A stretch of DNA of 64,000 nt from assembly GCA_043777315.1 (NCBI GenBank), contig JAYVPW010000091.1, positions 1 to 64,000 on the forward strand, given 5' to 3'. Below are positions 27,101 to 35,231 of the stretch, one piece after another. The notes under the pieces were generated by a model, which did no database searches, was not told where the DNA came from, and was given only the letters and a program-made list of their open reading frames with translations. The DNA comes from CAIURC01 sp043777315 (lineage in GTDB: Bacteria; Verrucomicrobiota; Verrucomicrobiia; Chthoniobacterales; Chthoniobacteraceae). Each line of letters starts with the position of its first letter. Position 1 is the stretch's first letter. Made by a program: the position numbers and the translations under genes.

Positions 27101-27329
27101 GACCGACGCGCCCTCCACCGAGGCGAGTTTCCGCCAATCGCTCGAAGAATCCCGCGCTCTCGGCGCGCGCTGGTGCGAGGTTCGCGCCGCCCGCGATCTC
27201 ACCAAACTCCTCCATTCCCAAGGCCGCACGGACGAAGCGCGGCGAGAGTTTGCCGACCTCGCGAAATCTTTCGACGAGGGTGCCGGGACGCCGGTCCTGA
27301 TCGAGCTGCGCGGGCTTCTCGCCGGGTAG
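24135..27329 (+). CDS. Zinc-ribbon, class III cyclase, AAA ATPase and TPR regulator
   Basis: The 1064-residue protein starts with a zinc ribbon (Cys3, Cys6, Cys17, Cys20). A class III adenylate/guanylate cyclase domain follows at about 35-220, with likely metal aspartates Asp49 (FCDLVGST) and Asp93 (VHGDGMLVYFG). An AAA/STAND-type ATPase has Walker A GEAGIGKS at 265-272 and FAVEDLHWLDPSS as the Walker B region. The C-terminal half is helical, TPR-like. No membrane segment is seen. Similar proteins are common, poorly studied bacterial regulators; cyclic nucleotide production is predicted but not certain. ATG 24135 is preferred because the zinc ribbon begins there. It converges on the next gene with a four-base gap. 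Confidence 0.88.
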   Translation: MECPHCHYAFPAGSLYCGQCGAFLAETAPPAEAADDRAERRHLTVMFCDLVGSTGLSSSLDPEDFRELLRRYLDVADTVARRFSGFVGQVHGDGMLVYFGYPKSREDSAILAVRAGLGILRAIEDLNREITLAGRDPLHVRIGIHTGLLVVGELGTGQGRESSVVVGKTPNLAARVQALARPGTVVISGDTWRLVRPYFRCEPLGDFVLKGIAEPVGVFRVAAEILSPDAATDLTALVGRDSELRALVEAWRGVGAVGANFTIVGEAGIGKSRLVQEFIRAVAAEPPQRLVARGSAQAQSSAFFPLLEMLRQRIGCAVAEPAEEQFEKIEKFAAEFAFPVAETSSLLASVLSVEPPADRAIRPLSPAAARQRLIGWLPEFLQTLAARRALVFAVEDLHWLDPSSIEALNHLFAGGPIAGVLVLLTARPEFTAPWAPLPLIALERLHAREVADFAEKMAGGKELPGDIVHQVVAKANGVPLFVEEMMKMVLESGLLVECESHFETTAPLPSLAIPDTLHALLMARLDRTSTVREVAQIAAVLGSEFDYEMLRSLCPFDETLLAAELGRLVEAGLLSRSGVIPHATFAFRHALIQAEAYQSLLKRKRQRYHEEIAGMLAERFPEMLATQPELVAHHYTEGGRPAEAIGFWLRAATRSVERSANLEAIAQAASGLALLPALADDAARRERELLFLVMRGQAEVQLRGYAAPEVQQTYSRARELCREVGGSPQIYQVLALLNAFFTSRAEFAAAREMADEMLRVGEESDSSIFLENAWLALATDAFYVGRLDDAVDHATRSLECCRRFSETRPPRTLDIEVAALSWGGIALILRGQPDEGLAWARRGVAHAAAIAHPHSLAFARHFVQLAHYWREEPAGVLEGMETYLAECREQGFIYWIALGSMLGSWARVALGQSGMALEILRRALAGWQRTGARLAGSQNFGFLADACARLGEIDEGLSAIESGRAYPRETGEHCYEADLTLIEGRLRAATDAPSTEASFRQSLEESRALGARWCEVRAARDLTKLLHSQGRTDEARREFADLAKSFDEGAGTPVLIELRGLLAG

Positions 27330-27333
27330 AAAA

Positions 27334-28359
27334 TCAGAACTGCCAGCTCACCGAGGCGTTGATCGTGTGCGAGTGGCCGAACTCGCGCTGCACTTCGGGG
27401 AACATGTCGTTCTGATACGCGAGGTCGAGATACAGGCCTTTGCGCGGATAAAACCCGAGGCCCGTCGTCCAGGCAAAATTGCGCCGCCAGTCGATCGCCG
27501 CGCCGGCGCGGAGGTAAAGAAAACGCGCGAGCGGGATGTCCGTCCCGGCGGCGACGCGCTGCTCGGTGAACGCGCCGCTGTCATTCGAGAACCAGCCGAA
27601 TTGGTAGTCGAGATGCACGAGCGCGTTCTCGCGAAATTCATACGCGATGCCGGGCTGCAGCGTGAACTGATGCGCCACGTCGCCGCTCTCGGAATGCGCG
27701 CGGAAAAACGGCGAGCGGAAGGTCGTCGTGGTGTCGGACGGGCCGTACGCGTAATCGCCGACGATGCCCGCGAGCCAGCGGTCCGCCGGCTGCCAGAGCG
27801 CGCCGAGATGGCCGGTGAACGTGTTTTTGGCGGTGTCGCTGCTGAACTGCGCGTCGTGAAAAGTCGTCTCGCTTTGCGAGAAACTGAACCCCGCGCCGAC
27901 GCCGAGCTTTTCCCCAAAACGCCGCGCCCAATCGACGCGCGCGAAGTTCACGTCGTAGTCGAAGTTCAGGCGGGCGAGCCGCGAGGCGTGGTCGTTGGCG
28001 CGCACTTCGGACATCGCGAAACGGAACGTGCCGAAGTCGTGCGCATCAATCGTGGCGACCTCGGTGAAGAAGTTCAGGCGCGTCCCTTCGTCGAAAGCGA
28101 TCTGCGAATACTGCCCGCTGATCCCGACATCGTAGCTCTTCGGAAACGACCACGCGATGGCAGCGGGATTGATGGACGAGCCCCATTTGCTCGCGGCCGA
28201 GGCGCCGCCTTTCGCGGCCACATCGGCGTAGCTCGAGAAGTGCGTGAGCGCCGCGGGGAGCCGCAGGGAAAAGCTTTCGCCTGGGAAATCGTCCCCGCGC
28301 GCGGATGGCGAAAGCGTGCCGACGGTAGCGGCGAGAATGAGGAGCGGGTTGGTTTTCAT
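27334..28359 (-). CDS. Outer-membrane beta-barrel protein, function unknown
   Basis: The 341-residue protein has a signal peptide (MKTNPLLILAATVGTLSPSARG), then alternating strands rich in aromatic residues and glycine, ending in INASVSWQF with the terminal Phe typical of outer-membrane barrels. An early segment, SFSLRLPAALTHFSSYADVAAKGGAS, followed by NPAAIAW, recalls FadL/PorV-like proteins that begin with a conserved NPA(A/G)xA stretch. The substrate or role is not known. It lies 25 bases downstream of deoB on the same strand. Confidence 0.7.
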   Translation of the reverse strand: MKTNPLLILAATVGTLSPSARGDDFPGESFSLRLPAALTHFSSYADVAAKGGASAASKWGSSINPAAIAWSFPKSYDVGISGQYSQIAFDEGTRLNFFTEVATIDAHDFGTFRFAMSEVRANDHASRLARLNFDYDVNFARVDWARRFGEKLGVGAGFSFSQSETTFHDAQFSSDTAKNTFTGHLGALWQPADRWLAGIVGDYAYGPSDTTTTFRSPFFRAHSESGDVAHQFTLQPGIAYEFRENALVHLDYQFGWFSNDSGAFTEQRVAAGTDIPLARFLYLRAGAAIDWRRNFAWTTGLGFYPRKGLYLDLAYQNDMFPEVQREFGHSHTINASVSWQF

Positions 28360-28384
28360 TGGTTTTGGCGGGGAGATAAGGAAG

Positions 28385-29539
28385 TCACTTTCGCCCGCGG
28401 AGGAACGAGGTGCCGACCGGCCAGCGTTCTTTCAGGCGGAAGAAATCGTTCAGCGTGGCGGCGACGTCGGCGAAGGTCTGGCGGGTGCCGAGCGGGACGG
28501 AGAGATCGTCGTGAATGGCCATCAGCGGCACTTCCTCGCGGGTGTGATCGGTGCCGCGGAAGGTCGGATCGTTGCCATGATCGGCGGTGATGATGACCAG
28601 ATCCTCGGCTTCGATTTCCGACAAAAAACCGAGCAGCCACGCGTCGAATTCGACGAGCGCCTGCGTGTATCCCGCCGGGTCGCGGCGGTGTCCGAAGAGC
28701 GAATCGAAATCGACGAGATTTGCGAAAACGAGGCCCGTGTCCGTCGCCCGCCAGACTTCCTCGATCGCGGCCATGCCTTCCGCATTCGAGGCGGTCGGGC
28801 GCGAACTGGTGATGCCGCTGCCAGCGAAAATGTCGCGGATTTTCCCGATGGCGTGGACGGGCCGTCCGGTGTCGGCGATGGCGTTGAGGATCGTCCGCGG
28901 CGGGACCATCGAATAGTCGTGCCGCCCGCTCGTGCGCTGGAATGCGCCGGGCTCGCCGGTGAATGGACGCGCGATCACGCGGCCGATGCGCCACGGATTC
29001 GCGTGCCGCCGGGCGATGCGGCAGAGGGCGAGGAGCTGCTTTTCCGGCAGCACGCGATCGTGCGCGGCGATCTGGAGGACGGAGTCGGCGGAGGTGTAGA
29101 GGATGGGGTGCCCGGTGCGCAGATGCTCCGCGCCGAGCTCCTCGATGATCGCGGTGCCGCTGCCGGGGCGGTTGCCGATGAAGGTCACGCGTCCCTCGCG
29201 CTCGATCGCGGCGACGAGCTCGGCGGGGAAGGTTTCAAACGTCGCGAATGGCTGCTCCAGGATCACGCCGGCCATTTCCCAATGCCCGGTGGTGGTGTCT
29301 TTTCCCGCCGAGCGCTCGCGCATCCGTCCGTAGCTCGCGAGCGTGCTTTGCGAACGCGGATCGAAGACGTCCGCCGTCAGGGTTTTCCACAATCCGAGCG
29401 AGAAAAGCGCGGGCAGCGAGAGCGCCGGCGTGGCTTGGAAAAGGTGGCCGAGCGTGTCGGCGCCTTCATCGTGATAGGTCGCCGCGTCGGGCGCATGACC
29501 GCAGCCGACGCTGTCGAGAACGAGGAGAAGTGCGCGCAC
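28385..29539 (-). CDS. deoB: Phosphopentomutase
   Basis: DeoB interconverts ribose or deoxyribose 1-phosphate and 5-phosphate using two metal ions and a phosphorylated threonine. The 384-residue protein is of the alkaline phosphatase superfamily with the DeoB signatures LDSVGCGHAPDA, GKDTTTGHWEM (phosphothreonine loop), NLVDFDSLFGHRRDP and ITADHGNDPTFRGTDHTRE. It begins with GTG at 29539, two bases after the stop of the short ALDH gene. Nucleoside or deoxyribose catabolism is implied. Confidence 0.94.
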   Translation of the reverse strand: MRALLLVLDSVGCGHAPDAATYHDEGADTLGHLFQATPALSLPALFSLGLWKTLTADVFDPRSQSTLASYGRMRERSAGKDTTTGHWEMAGVILEQPFATFETFPAELVAAIEREGRVTFIGNRPGSGTAIIEELGAEHLRTGHPILYTSADSVLQIAAHDRVLPEKQLLALCRIARRHANPWRIGRVIARPFTGEPGAFQRTSGRHDYSMVPPRTILNAIADTGRPVHAIGKIRDIFAGSGITSSRPTASNAEGMAAIEEVWRATDTGLVFANLVDFDSLFGHRRDPAGYTQALVEFDAWLLGFLSEIEAEDLVIITADHGNDPTFRGTDHTREEVPLMAIHDDLSVPLGTRQTFADVAATLNDFFRLKERWPVGTSFLRGRK

Positions 29540-29540
29540 G

Positions 29541-30407
29541 TTAGATCCCGATCGGGTGCCAGGCCGTTTTGAATTCGACGGTGTCGAGGATCCAATACGG
29601 GTCTTCGGCGCGCGCGGTGGACCAGTCGCTCTCGCGGAGTTCGCGCGCGGCGTGCCGCTGCAAATGCCGCGCGGTCCCGCCTTGCGCGGCAGCAGCGGTC
29701 GCGGGGTCGTTCGCGCCGTCGATGAGCGCGTTGATGTCCATGTGGCTGGCGAAATGCGGGACGAGTTCGGCGCGCGTGCCGGTGAGGATGTTGACGACTC
29801 CGCCGGGCACGTCGCTGGTCGCGAGGATCTCGGCGAACGTGATCGCGACGAGCGGCCGCGTTTCGGATGCGAGGAGGACGGCGGTGTTGCCGCTGAGGAT
29901 CACCGGCGCGAGCAGCGAGACGAGCCCGAGCAGCGAGGGCGCATCCGGGCAGACGATGCCGACGACGCCGGTCGGCTCGGGCATCGTGAAATTGAAGTGC
30001 GGCGAGGAGACGGGATTCACACTGCTGAAAAGCTGCGCGTATTTGTCGGTCCAGCCCGCGAAATGGACGAGCCGGTCGATCGCGAGTTCCACCTCCGCGG
30101 CGGCGTGGCGCGTGCCGGCGCGGGTGAGTTCGTGGACGAGTTCGGCGCTCCGCTGCTCGGCGATTTCCGCGGCGCGGTAGAGGATTTGGCCGCGCAAATA
30201 GGCGGTGGTTTTCGCCCAGCCGGGCTGCGCCTTCCGCGCGGCGACCACGGCCTCGCGGAGGTCTTTGCGCGAAGCCGCGCAGAAGTTGGCGAGGTGCGCG
30301 CCGTCGGCGCCTCTCGCCGGGAGGACGCGCCCACTTTCCCCGCGCGGAAATTTTCCGCCGACGGCGAGCTTGTAGGTTTTCAACACGGCGAGGCGAGGCG
30401 CGGACAT
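29541..30407 (-). CDS. Short aldehyde dehydrogenase family protein lacking the catalytic domain
   Basis: The 288-residue protein matches the N-terminal, NAD-binding half of aldehyde dehydrogenases (VAAARKAQPGWAKTTAYLRGQ, NFTMPEPTGVVGIVCPDAP, LAPVILSGNTAVLLAS, DVPGGVVNILTG). It ends where the catalytic half with the GQxC cysteine should start, so it cannot be a normal ALDH. It is well preserved and directly precedes deoB, so it looks maintained rather than decayed. Short ALDH paralogues next to deoxyribose genes are known in other bacteria from memory, but their role is unclear. The start is ATG 30407. Confidence 0.8.
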   Translation of the reverse strand: MSAPRLAVLKTYKLAVGGKFPRGESGRVLPARGADGAHLANFCAASRKDLREAVVAARKAQPGWAKTTAYLRGQILYRAAEIAEQRSAELVHELTRAGTRHAAAEVELAIDRLVHFAGWTDKYAQLFSSVNPVSSPHFNFTMPEPTGVVGIVCPDAPSLLGLVSLLAPVILSGNTAVLLASETRPLVAITFAEILATSDVPGGVVNILTGTRAELVPHFASHMDINALIDGANDPATAAAAQGGTARHLQRHAARELRESDWSTARAEDPYWILDTVEFKTAWHPIGI

Positions 30408-30477
30408 CCGCCGATGAAAAGCGAAACGCGGCGCGGATGGGAAGCAAACGCGACCCAGCGCGGCGAACATCGTTTTG

Positions 30478-30612
30478 TCATCCTGAGCGCAGCGACAGCG
30501 GAGTCGAAGGACCTCTGACTATTTCCCCCGTTGCGCGCGCGCATCGCGGAGGGAGAGAAGTGAGAGGTCCTTCGACTGCGTTCCGCTGGCGCTCCACTTC
30601 GCTCAGGATGAC
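30478..30612. repeat. CATCCTGAGCG-type hairpin element
   Basis: The left arm starts at 30478 (TCATCCTGAGCGCAGCGACA). The right arm ends at 30612 and is its reverse complement with small length differences. It lies in the divergent gap between the short ALDH and the GDP-fucose synthase genes. Confidence 0.85.
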
Positions 30613-30639
30613 CGGAAGGATTGGCGCGCTCCGCGGAAC

Positions 30640-30668
30640 TTGCGCATCCCGGCCGCGCTCGTCACCGT
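30640..30668 (+). promoter_or_regulatory. Candidate promoter of the GDP-fucose synthase gene
   Basis: TTGCGC (30640-30645), a 17-base spacer and CACCGT (30663-30668) place transcription start at or next to the GTG start codon at 30675. Confidence 0.4.
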
Positions 30669-30674
30669 CCGCGC

Positions 30675-31601
30675 GTGCAAATTTCCGACCCAGTTTTCGT
30701 CGCCGGGCACCGCGGGCTCGCGGGGTCCGCGATCACGCGCGAACTGACCGCCCACGGCTGCACGAATCTGCTCACGCGGACGCGCGCGCAACTCGATCTC
30801 CGCGAACGCGACGCGGTCCGCGGATTCTTTGCCGAGGCTCGTCCGCGGGTCGTCGTGCTCGCCGCGGCGAAGGTCGGCGGGATCACCGCGAACCGCGATT
30901 TCCCCGTCGAGTTCCTGCTCGAGAATCTCAAGATCCAGAACAACGTCATCGAGGCGGCGCACGACTTCGGCGCGGCCAAATTGCTCTTCCTCGGCAGCTC
31001 GTGCATTTACCCGAAATTCGCGGCGCAACCGATCGACGAATCCGCGCTGCTGACCGGCGCGCTGGAGCCGACGAACGACGCCTACGCCATCGCGAAGATC
31101 GCCGGCATCAAGCTCTGCCAGTCGTATGCGCGCGAGTTCGGGCACGACTTCATCAGCGTCATGCCGACGAATCTTTACGGCATCGGCGACAACTTCGATC
31201 TCGCGACCTCGCACGTCCTCCCGGCGCTGCTGCGCAAAGTCCACGAGGCAAAATCGCGCGGCGACCGCGAGGTCACCGTGTGGGGCACGGGCACGCCGCG
31301 CCGCGAGTTTTTGCACGCCGAGGATCTCGCGGGCGCGTGCCGCTTTCTCCTCGAAAACTACGACTCGCCCGAGATCATCAACGTCGGTTGCGGCGAGGAT
31401 ATTTCGATCCGCGAGCTCGCCGAAATGATCTGCGAAATCGTCGGTTTTTCCGGCGAGCTGATGTTCGACACGAGCAAGCCCGACGGCACGCCGCGCAAGC
31501 TGCTCAATGTCGCGAAGATCAAGGCGCTGGGCTGGTCGCCGAGGATTTCGCTGCGCGAAGGAATCTCGCGAACTTACGACTGGTATTCGCATAAACCGTG
31601 A
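30675..31601 (+). CDS. fcl: GDP-L-fucose synthase
   Basis: This NADPH-dependent epimerase/reductase makes GDP-L-fucose from GDP-4-keto-6-deoxymannose for surface glycans. The 308-residue short-chain dehydrogenase-like protein has the Rossmann motif VAGHRGLAGSA, LAAAKVGGITANRDFPVEF, SSCIYPKFAAQPIDE, the YAIAK catalytic pair and PTNLYGIGDNFD. GTG 30675 is chosen because it places the Rossmann strand at the usual distance from the N-terminus. The dehydratase gene gmd is not in the window. A sensor kinase gene follows 18 bases later. Confidence 0.93.
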   Translation: MQISDPVFVAGHRGLAGSAITRELTAHGCTNLLTRTRAQLDLRERDAVRGFFAEARPRVVVLAAAKVGGITANRDFPVEFLLENLKIQNNVIEAAHDFGAAKLLFLGSSCIYPKFAAQPIDESALLTGALEPTNDAYAIAKIAGIKLCQSYAREFGHDFISVMPTNLYGIGDNFDLATSHVLPALLRKVHEAKSRGDREVTVWGTGTPRREFLHAEDLAGACRFLLENYDSPEIINVGCGEDISIRELAEMICEIVGFSGELMFDTSKPDGTPRKLLNVAKIKALGWSPRISLREGISRTYDWYSHKP

Positions 31602-31619
31602 GGCTCAATCTACCTCCAC

Positions 31620-33113
31620 ATGGAACGGGGAAGGGACGCAAACGATGGAGGAGCGAGCCTCGTGGAACAGAAGCCCGTGCCGGAATCCTCCTGGCTCGAA
31701 GTCCTCGCGCGCATCTCGCCGGTCGGCATTTTCCGCACCGATGCGGAGGGGCGCTGCATCTACGTCAATCAGCGCTGGTGTGAGTTCACCGGCCTTTCGC
31801 CGGCGGAGGCGGGCGGCAGCGGCTGGCTGAAAGCGATCCATCCAGACGACCGCGCGCGCATCGCGGAAGAGTGGTCCCAGAGCGCTCAGACGGGGGCGAA
31901 TTTTCGCAGCGAATATCGTTACTTGCGCCCGGACGGCGCGGTGATCTGGGTCTTCGGCGAGACCGCCGAGCAGCGCGCTGGCGACGGCCGGTTGGCGGGT
32001 TGCGTCGGCGTGGTGACGGACGTGACGGAGCTGCGCGACACGCGGGATCGGCTCGAAATGTCCCGCGACAAAATGGGGGCGCGCGTGCGGGCGCGGACCC
32101 GGCAACTGGAGCAAATGGCGATGATCGTCGCGGAGTCCGACGATGCGATCATCAGCACGCGTCCGACCGGAATAGTCGTGAGCTGGAATCCAGCGGCGGA
32201 GAAATTGTTCGGCTTCACCGCCGAGGAAATGTACGGCCAATCCACACTCCGGCTCACGCCAGAGGATCGGCTCGACGAATCGCGTGAGCTCACGGCACGC
32301 GTCCGGCTCGGCGAACGGATTCAACATTTCGAGACCATTTGGATGACGAAGTCCGGGCAACAGATCGAGGTCAGCCTCTCGGTGGTCCCTCTGCGCAATG
32401 CCGCGGGCGAGGTCACCGGCACGTCGGCAATCGTCCGCGATATTTCCGCGGAAAAACGCGCGGAGCGGCACTTGCGGCAGCTCTCGTGGCGGCTGCTCCA
32501 TCTGCAAGATGAAGAACGCCGCCGCATGGCCCGCGAGCTGCATGATTCCACGGCACAGACCCTCGCCGCCCTCGCCATGAATCTCAGCGTGCTCAACCAA
32601 GCCGGCGCGCAACTCGCGCCGGGAAAACGGGAAACCCTCCTCGCCGACAGCCTCGCGCTCACGCAATCGGTCGTCCGCGAACTGCGGACACAATCCTACC
32701 TTCTCCACCCGCCGCTCCTCGACGAGCGCGGCCTCTCCGCGGCGCTGCATTGGTTCGTCGAAGGATTCTCGGCACGCAGCGAAATCGCCGTGGATCTCTA
32801 CCTCGACCCGAATGTCGGAAGGCTTTCCGAGACGCTGGAGACCGCGATTTTTCGCATCGTCCAGGAGTCGCTGACGAACGTGCATCGGCACTCCGGCAGC
32901 ACGACCGCCCGCATCGACGTGGCGGAGGAAAACGGCTGGATCACCCTCGCGGTGCGCGATCGAGGTCGCGGACTGCCCGCCGTGCCGGTCGAGGCGGTCG
33001 GCGTCGGCATCGCCGGGATGAAGGAGCGGGTGCTCGAACTCGGCGGCCGATTCGACATCACCTCGACGGCGGAGGGGACCACGGTGACGGCCGTGCTCCC
33101 GATGATTTTATGA
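31620..33113 (+). CDS. PAS-domain NarL-type sensor histidine kinase
   Basis: The 497-residue protein has two PAS domains (about residues 20-140 and 165-285), then a HisKA_3 dimerisation segment with EERRRMARELHDSTAQTL, where the His is the phosphoacceptor, and an ATPase domain (IVQESLTNVHRHSG, VRDRGRGLP). No membrane segment is evident, so it is predicted to be a soluble sensor of an unknown signal. Its stop overlaps the start of the response regulator (ATGA), showing an obligate pair. ATG 31620 is assumed; a later GTG is possible. Confidence 0.88.
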   Translation: MERGRDANDGGASLVEQKPVPESSWLEVLARISPVGIFRTDAEGRCIYVNQRWCEFTGLSPAEAGGSGWLKAIHPDDRARIAEEWSQSAQTGANFRSEYRYLRPDGAVIWVFGETAEQRAGDGRLAGCVGVVTDVTELRDTRDRLEMSRDKMGARVRARTRQLEQMAMIVAESDDAIISTRPTGIVVSWNPAAEKLFGFTAEEMYGQSTLRLTPEDRLDESRELTARVRLGERIQHFETIWMTKSGQQIEVSLSVVPLRNAAGEVTGTSAIVRDISAEKRAERHLRQLSWRLLHLQDEERRRMARELHDSTAQTLAALAMNLSVLNQAGAQLAPGKRETLLADSLALTQSVVRELRTQSYLLHPPLLDERGLSAALHWFVEGFSARSEIAVDLYLDPNVGRLSETLETAIFRIVQESLTNVHRHSGSTTARIDVAEENGWITLAVRDRGRGLPAVPVEAVGVGIAGMKERVLELGGRFDITSTAEGTTVTAVLPMIL

Positions 33114-33772
33114 CCGGAAACAAAACGCGAATCCTGCTCGTCGATGACCATGAACTGGTGCGCCGGGGGCTCCGGGCGATCCTGGAATTGCACCCGGATT
33201 TCGAGGTCGTCGGCGAGGCGAGCAACGGGCGGAAGGCGATCGATCTCGCGACGAAGCTCCAGCCGGACATCGTGGTGATGGACATCGGGATGCCGGAATT
33301 GAACGGCTTCGAGGCGACCCGGCAGGTGCTCGAAAAAGCGCCCAAAGCCGAGGTGCTCGTCCTTTCCATGCACGAGTCGGAGCAGCTCGTCCTCGAAGTC
33401 CTCGCCGCCGGCGCCCGCGGCTACGTGCTGAAATCCGACGCCGGCCGCGACCTGGTCGCGGCGCTCGAATCGCTGCGAAAACGCAAACCATTCTTCACCT
33501 CGCGGCTCGCGGAGGCTGCGTATAAAAATTACGTGCGCAACCATGGCACCGCCAAAAAAACGAAGCGCGCGCCGAACAGCCTGACCCCGCGCGAGCGCGA
33601 GACGCTGCAGCTTTTGGCAGAAGGCAACAGCAACAAAGACGTCGCCCGCCTGCTCGGCATCAGCGTGAAAACCGCCGAAACCCACCGCGCCCGCATCATG
33701 CGCAAACTCGAGATGGACTCGATCGCCGACCTCGTCCGCTACGCCATCCGCAACGGCGTCATCGTGGCGTGA
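33110..33772 (+). CDS. NarL/FixJ-type LuxR response regulator
   Basis: The 220-residue protein has a receiver domain with DDHE at the start, phosphoacceptor Asp in DIVVMDIGMPELNG, the switch region LSMHES and YVLKSD, then a LuxR-type helix-turn-helix (LTPRERETLQLLAEGNSNKDVARLLGIS in part). It shares four bases with the kinase stop. Its target genes are unknown. It converges on the decayed region at 33779. Confidence 0.93.
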   Translation: MTGNKTRILLVDDHELVRRGLRAILELHPDFEVVGEASNGRKAIDLATKLQPDIVVMDIGMPELNGFEATRQVLEKAPKAEVLVLSMHESEQLVLEVLAAGARGYVLKSDAGRDLVAALESLRKRKPFFTSRLAEAAYKNYVRNHGTAKKTKRAPNSLTPRERETLQLLAEGNSNKDVARLLGISVKTAETHRARIMRKLEMDSIADLVRYAIRNGVIVA

Positions 33773-33778
33773 AGGCGG

Positions 33779-34043
33779 TCACCGCGCGGCGGCGGGCGGC
33801 GCGGCGAGCAACTGCTTCACGGCGTTCGCCGCCTCGGTGTCGCCGTCGGGGCTGTAGCCGGTTTTGACCCACGCGACTTTGCCGTCCGGGCCGACGATGA
33901 CCGTGTGTGGAATGCCGTCCACGCCGTATTGCCGCGCGATCGTTTGCCCGGCGTCCATCGCCACCGCGAGCTGCCAGCCGCGCGTCTCGAGGAAGCGCTT
34001 CACCTGCTCCGCGGGCTCGCTTTGATTCACGCGAATCAAATGT
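33779..34043 (-). pseudogene. 3' remnant of a TlpA/ResA-like thioredoxin gene
   Basis: The reading frame encodes about 86 residues that match the C-terminal half of TlpA/ResA-type redoxins (VNQSEPAEQVKRFLE, YGVDGIPHTVIVGPDGK, cis-Pro region GIPHT). The N-terminal half with the CxxC active site is absent. Homology breaks off exactly where the MITE-like inverted repeat begins, so the gene was cut there. Confidence 0.75.
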
Positions 34044-34229
34044 GGGGATTGCTCATTAGGTATTGATTATTACTTTGTGAGCAAATCCCGCACCCACGGC
34101 ACAGCCATCGCTGCCTGCCGTGTCGGCTGTTCCCATTCTTCACCACCGTCTCGCTCTGGCAATGTTGGCATTTCATCCCTCCTTCCTCTTTGTTTTCTTT
34201 CCAACGTCAATACCTCATGAGCAATCCCC
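34044..34229. mobile_element. MITE-like element with 23-bp terminal inverted repeats
   Basis: The terminal repeats are 34044-34066 (beginning GGGGATTGCTCATTAGGTAT) and 34207-34229, with one mismatch. The inner part of about 140 bases has no open frame of note. The element sits at the junction of two truncated genes. No obvious target duplication was found. No transposase with matching ends is present in the window. Confidence 0.7.
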
Positions 34230-35093
34230 AAAATCATCCCTCGCCGTCAGGTCGAACGTGACCACCTCCGAGTCGAGCACGACCTGCTCCAGTGATTCGC
34301 GCCGCGCCAGAATCTTCGGCGCTTCGTCCTCCACCGCGCGCACTTTCAGCACGAGCGGGTCGCGGGGCGTCAGCCCATCCCGATCGCACCAGGTGAACTT
34401 CCGCTCCGCGTCCGAACCGCCGCGTGGCCGCACGCAACTTCACCGGGAGGCTGAACGGCTCCGCATACGGCACGACCAACTTCGCCGGCATCCGCTCGAC
34501 TTTCGTAAAGGTGAACCGCTCCACGTTCCGCCACGGCGCGATCCATCGCGCGAGCGCATTTGCCGCCGCTTCGTTCACCAAAAAAAACGCCACGACCGCC
34601 ATCGCCAGCACTCCGCCCGCCGCCCACGCCCACTCGCGATGCCGCGCATTCGGCACGGCATTCGCAAAATCCTGGCCCGCCACCGCGTCGGCCGCCTGCG
34701 CCATCGCCGCCTGCACCAGTCGCTCGCTCCGGCCCTGCGTCGCGTGATCGGCCCGCGCGAGTTCCACGATGCCGAGCAACTGATCGCCGAGCCGCGGAAA
34801 CGTCCGCCGCAGCAAATGCGCCGCATCTTCCACTCGCCGCTGCCGCCAAACCCACCGATGCCATTTCAGCGGAAGTCCCAACCCGAGCGTGGCGCCACCT
34901 GCGATCAACAGCCCGAGCCGCACCGACGCCGGCGTTTCAAAAAAACGGTCGAGCGCAAAAACGAGCAGGTAGGAAACCGCGATCCCGAACAGCGCGGCGA
35001 GCAGACCTTCCGCGAGTTTGACGACCCACACGCGACGCCGGAAATCGGCGAGTTTCGTTTCCAGAATCGGCGGCAGATTGGTGTTTATAAAAC
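34230..35093 (-). pseudogene. Remnant of a DUF4175-like membrane protein gene
   Basis: From 35093 leftwards the frame reads INTNLPPILETKLADF and a two-helix membrane segment (LLAALFGIAVSYLLVFALD), with no start codon at the beginning. Near 34435 the frame changes and the text jumps to DPLVLKVRAVEDEAPKIL, consistent with an internal deletion. It ends at VTFDLTARDDFG, where the MITE-like repeat begins. Family naming is from memory and moderately sure; the broken state is clear. Confidence 0.7.
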
Positions 35094-35195
35094 TCGATCA
35101 GTAGGCCTCGGCCAGTCGTGGCAGAGAGATGGAAGATGCGGACCCGCCGCGACTCTTCGCCCCAAAAAAAGCGGCAAGGCCAGCGCGGAAAAAAC

Positions 35196-35231
35196 TTGCA
35201 CGAAAACGATATGGCCGTAAATATGGCCGTA
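35196..35231 (+). promoter_or_regulatory. vapBC promoter and possible operator
   Basis: TTGCAC (35196-35201), a 16-base spacer and TAAATA (35218-35223) form a good promoter whose start would fall at or near the vapB ATG (35231). The 11-mer ATATGGCCGTA occurs twice, at 35209 and 35221, overlapping the -10 and the start codon. This is a plausible binding site for autorepression by the antitoxin complex. Confidence 0.5.

Noticed and set aside
29541..30407. The short ALDH as a frameshifted full-length gene
   Set aside because: Its stop is followed immediately by deoB with no trace of a catalytic domain in any frame.
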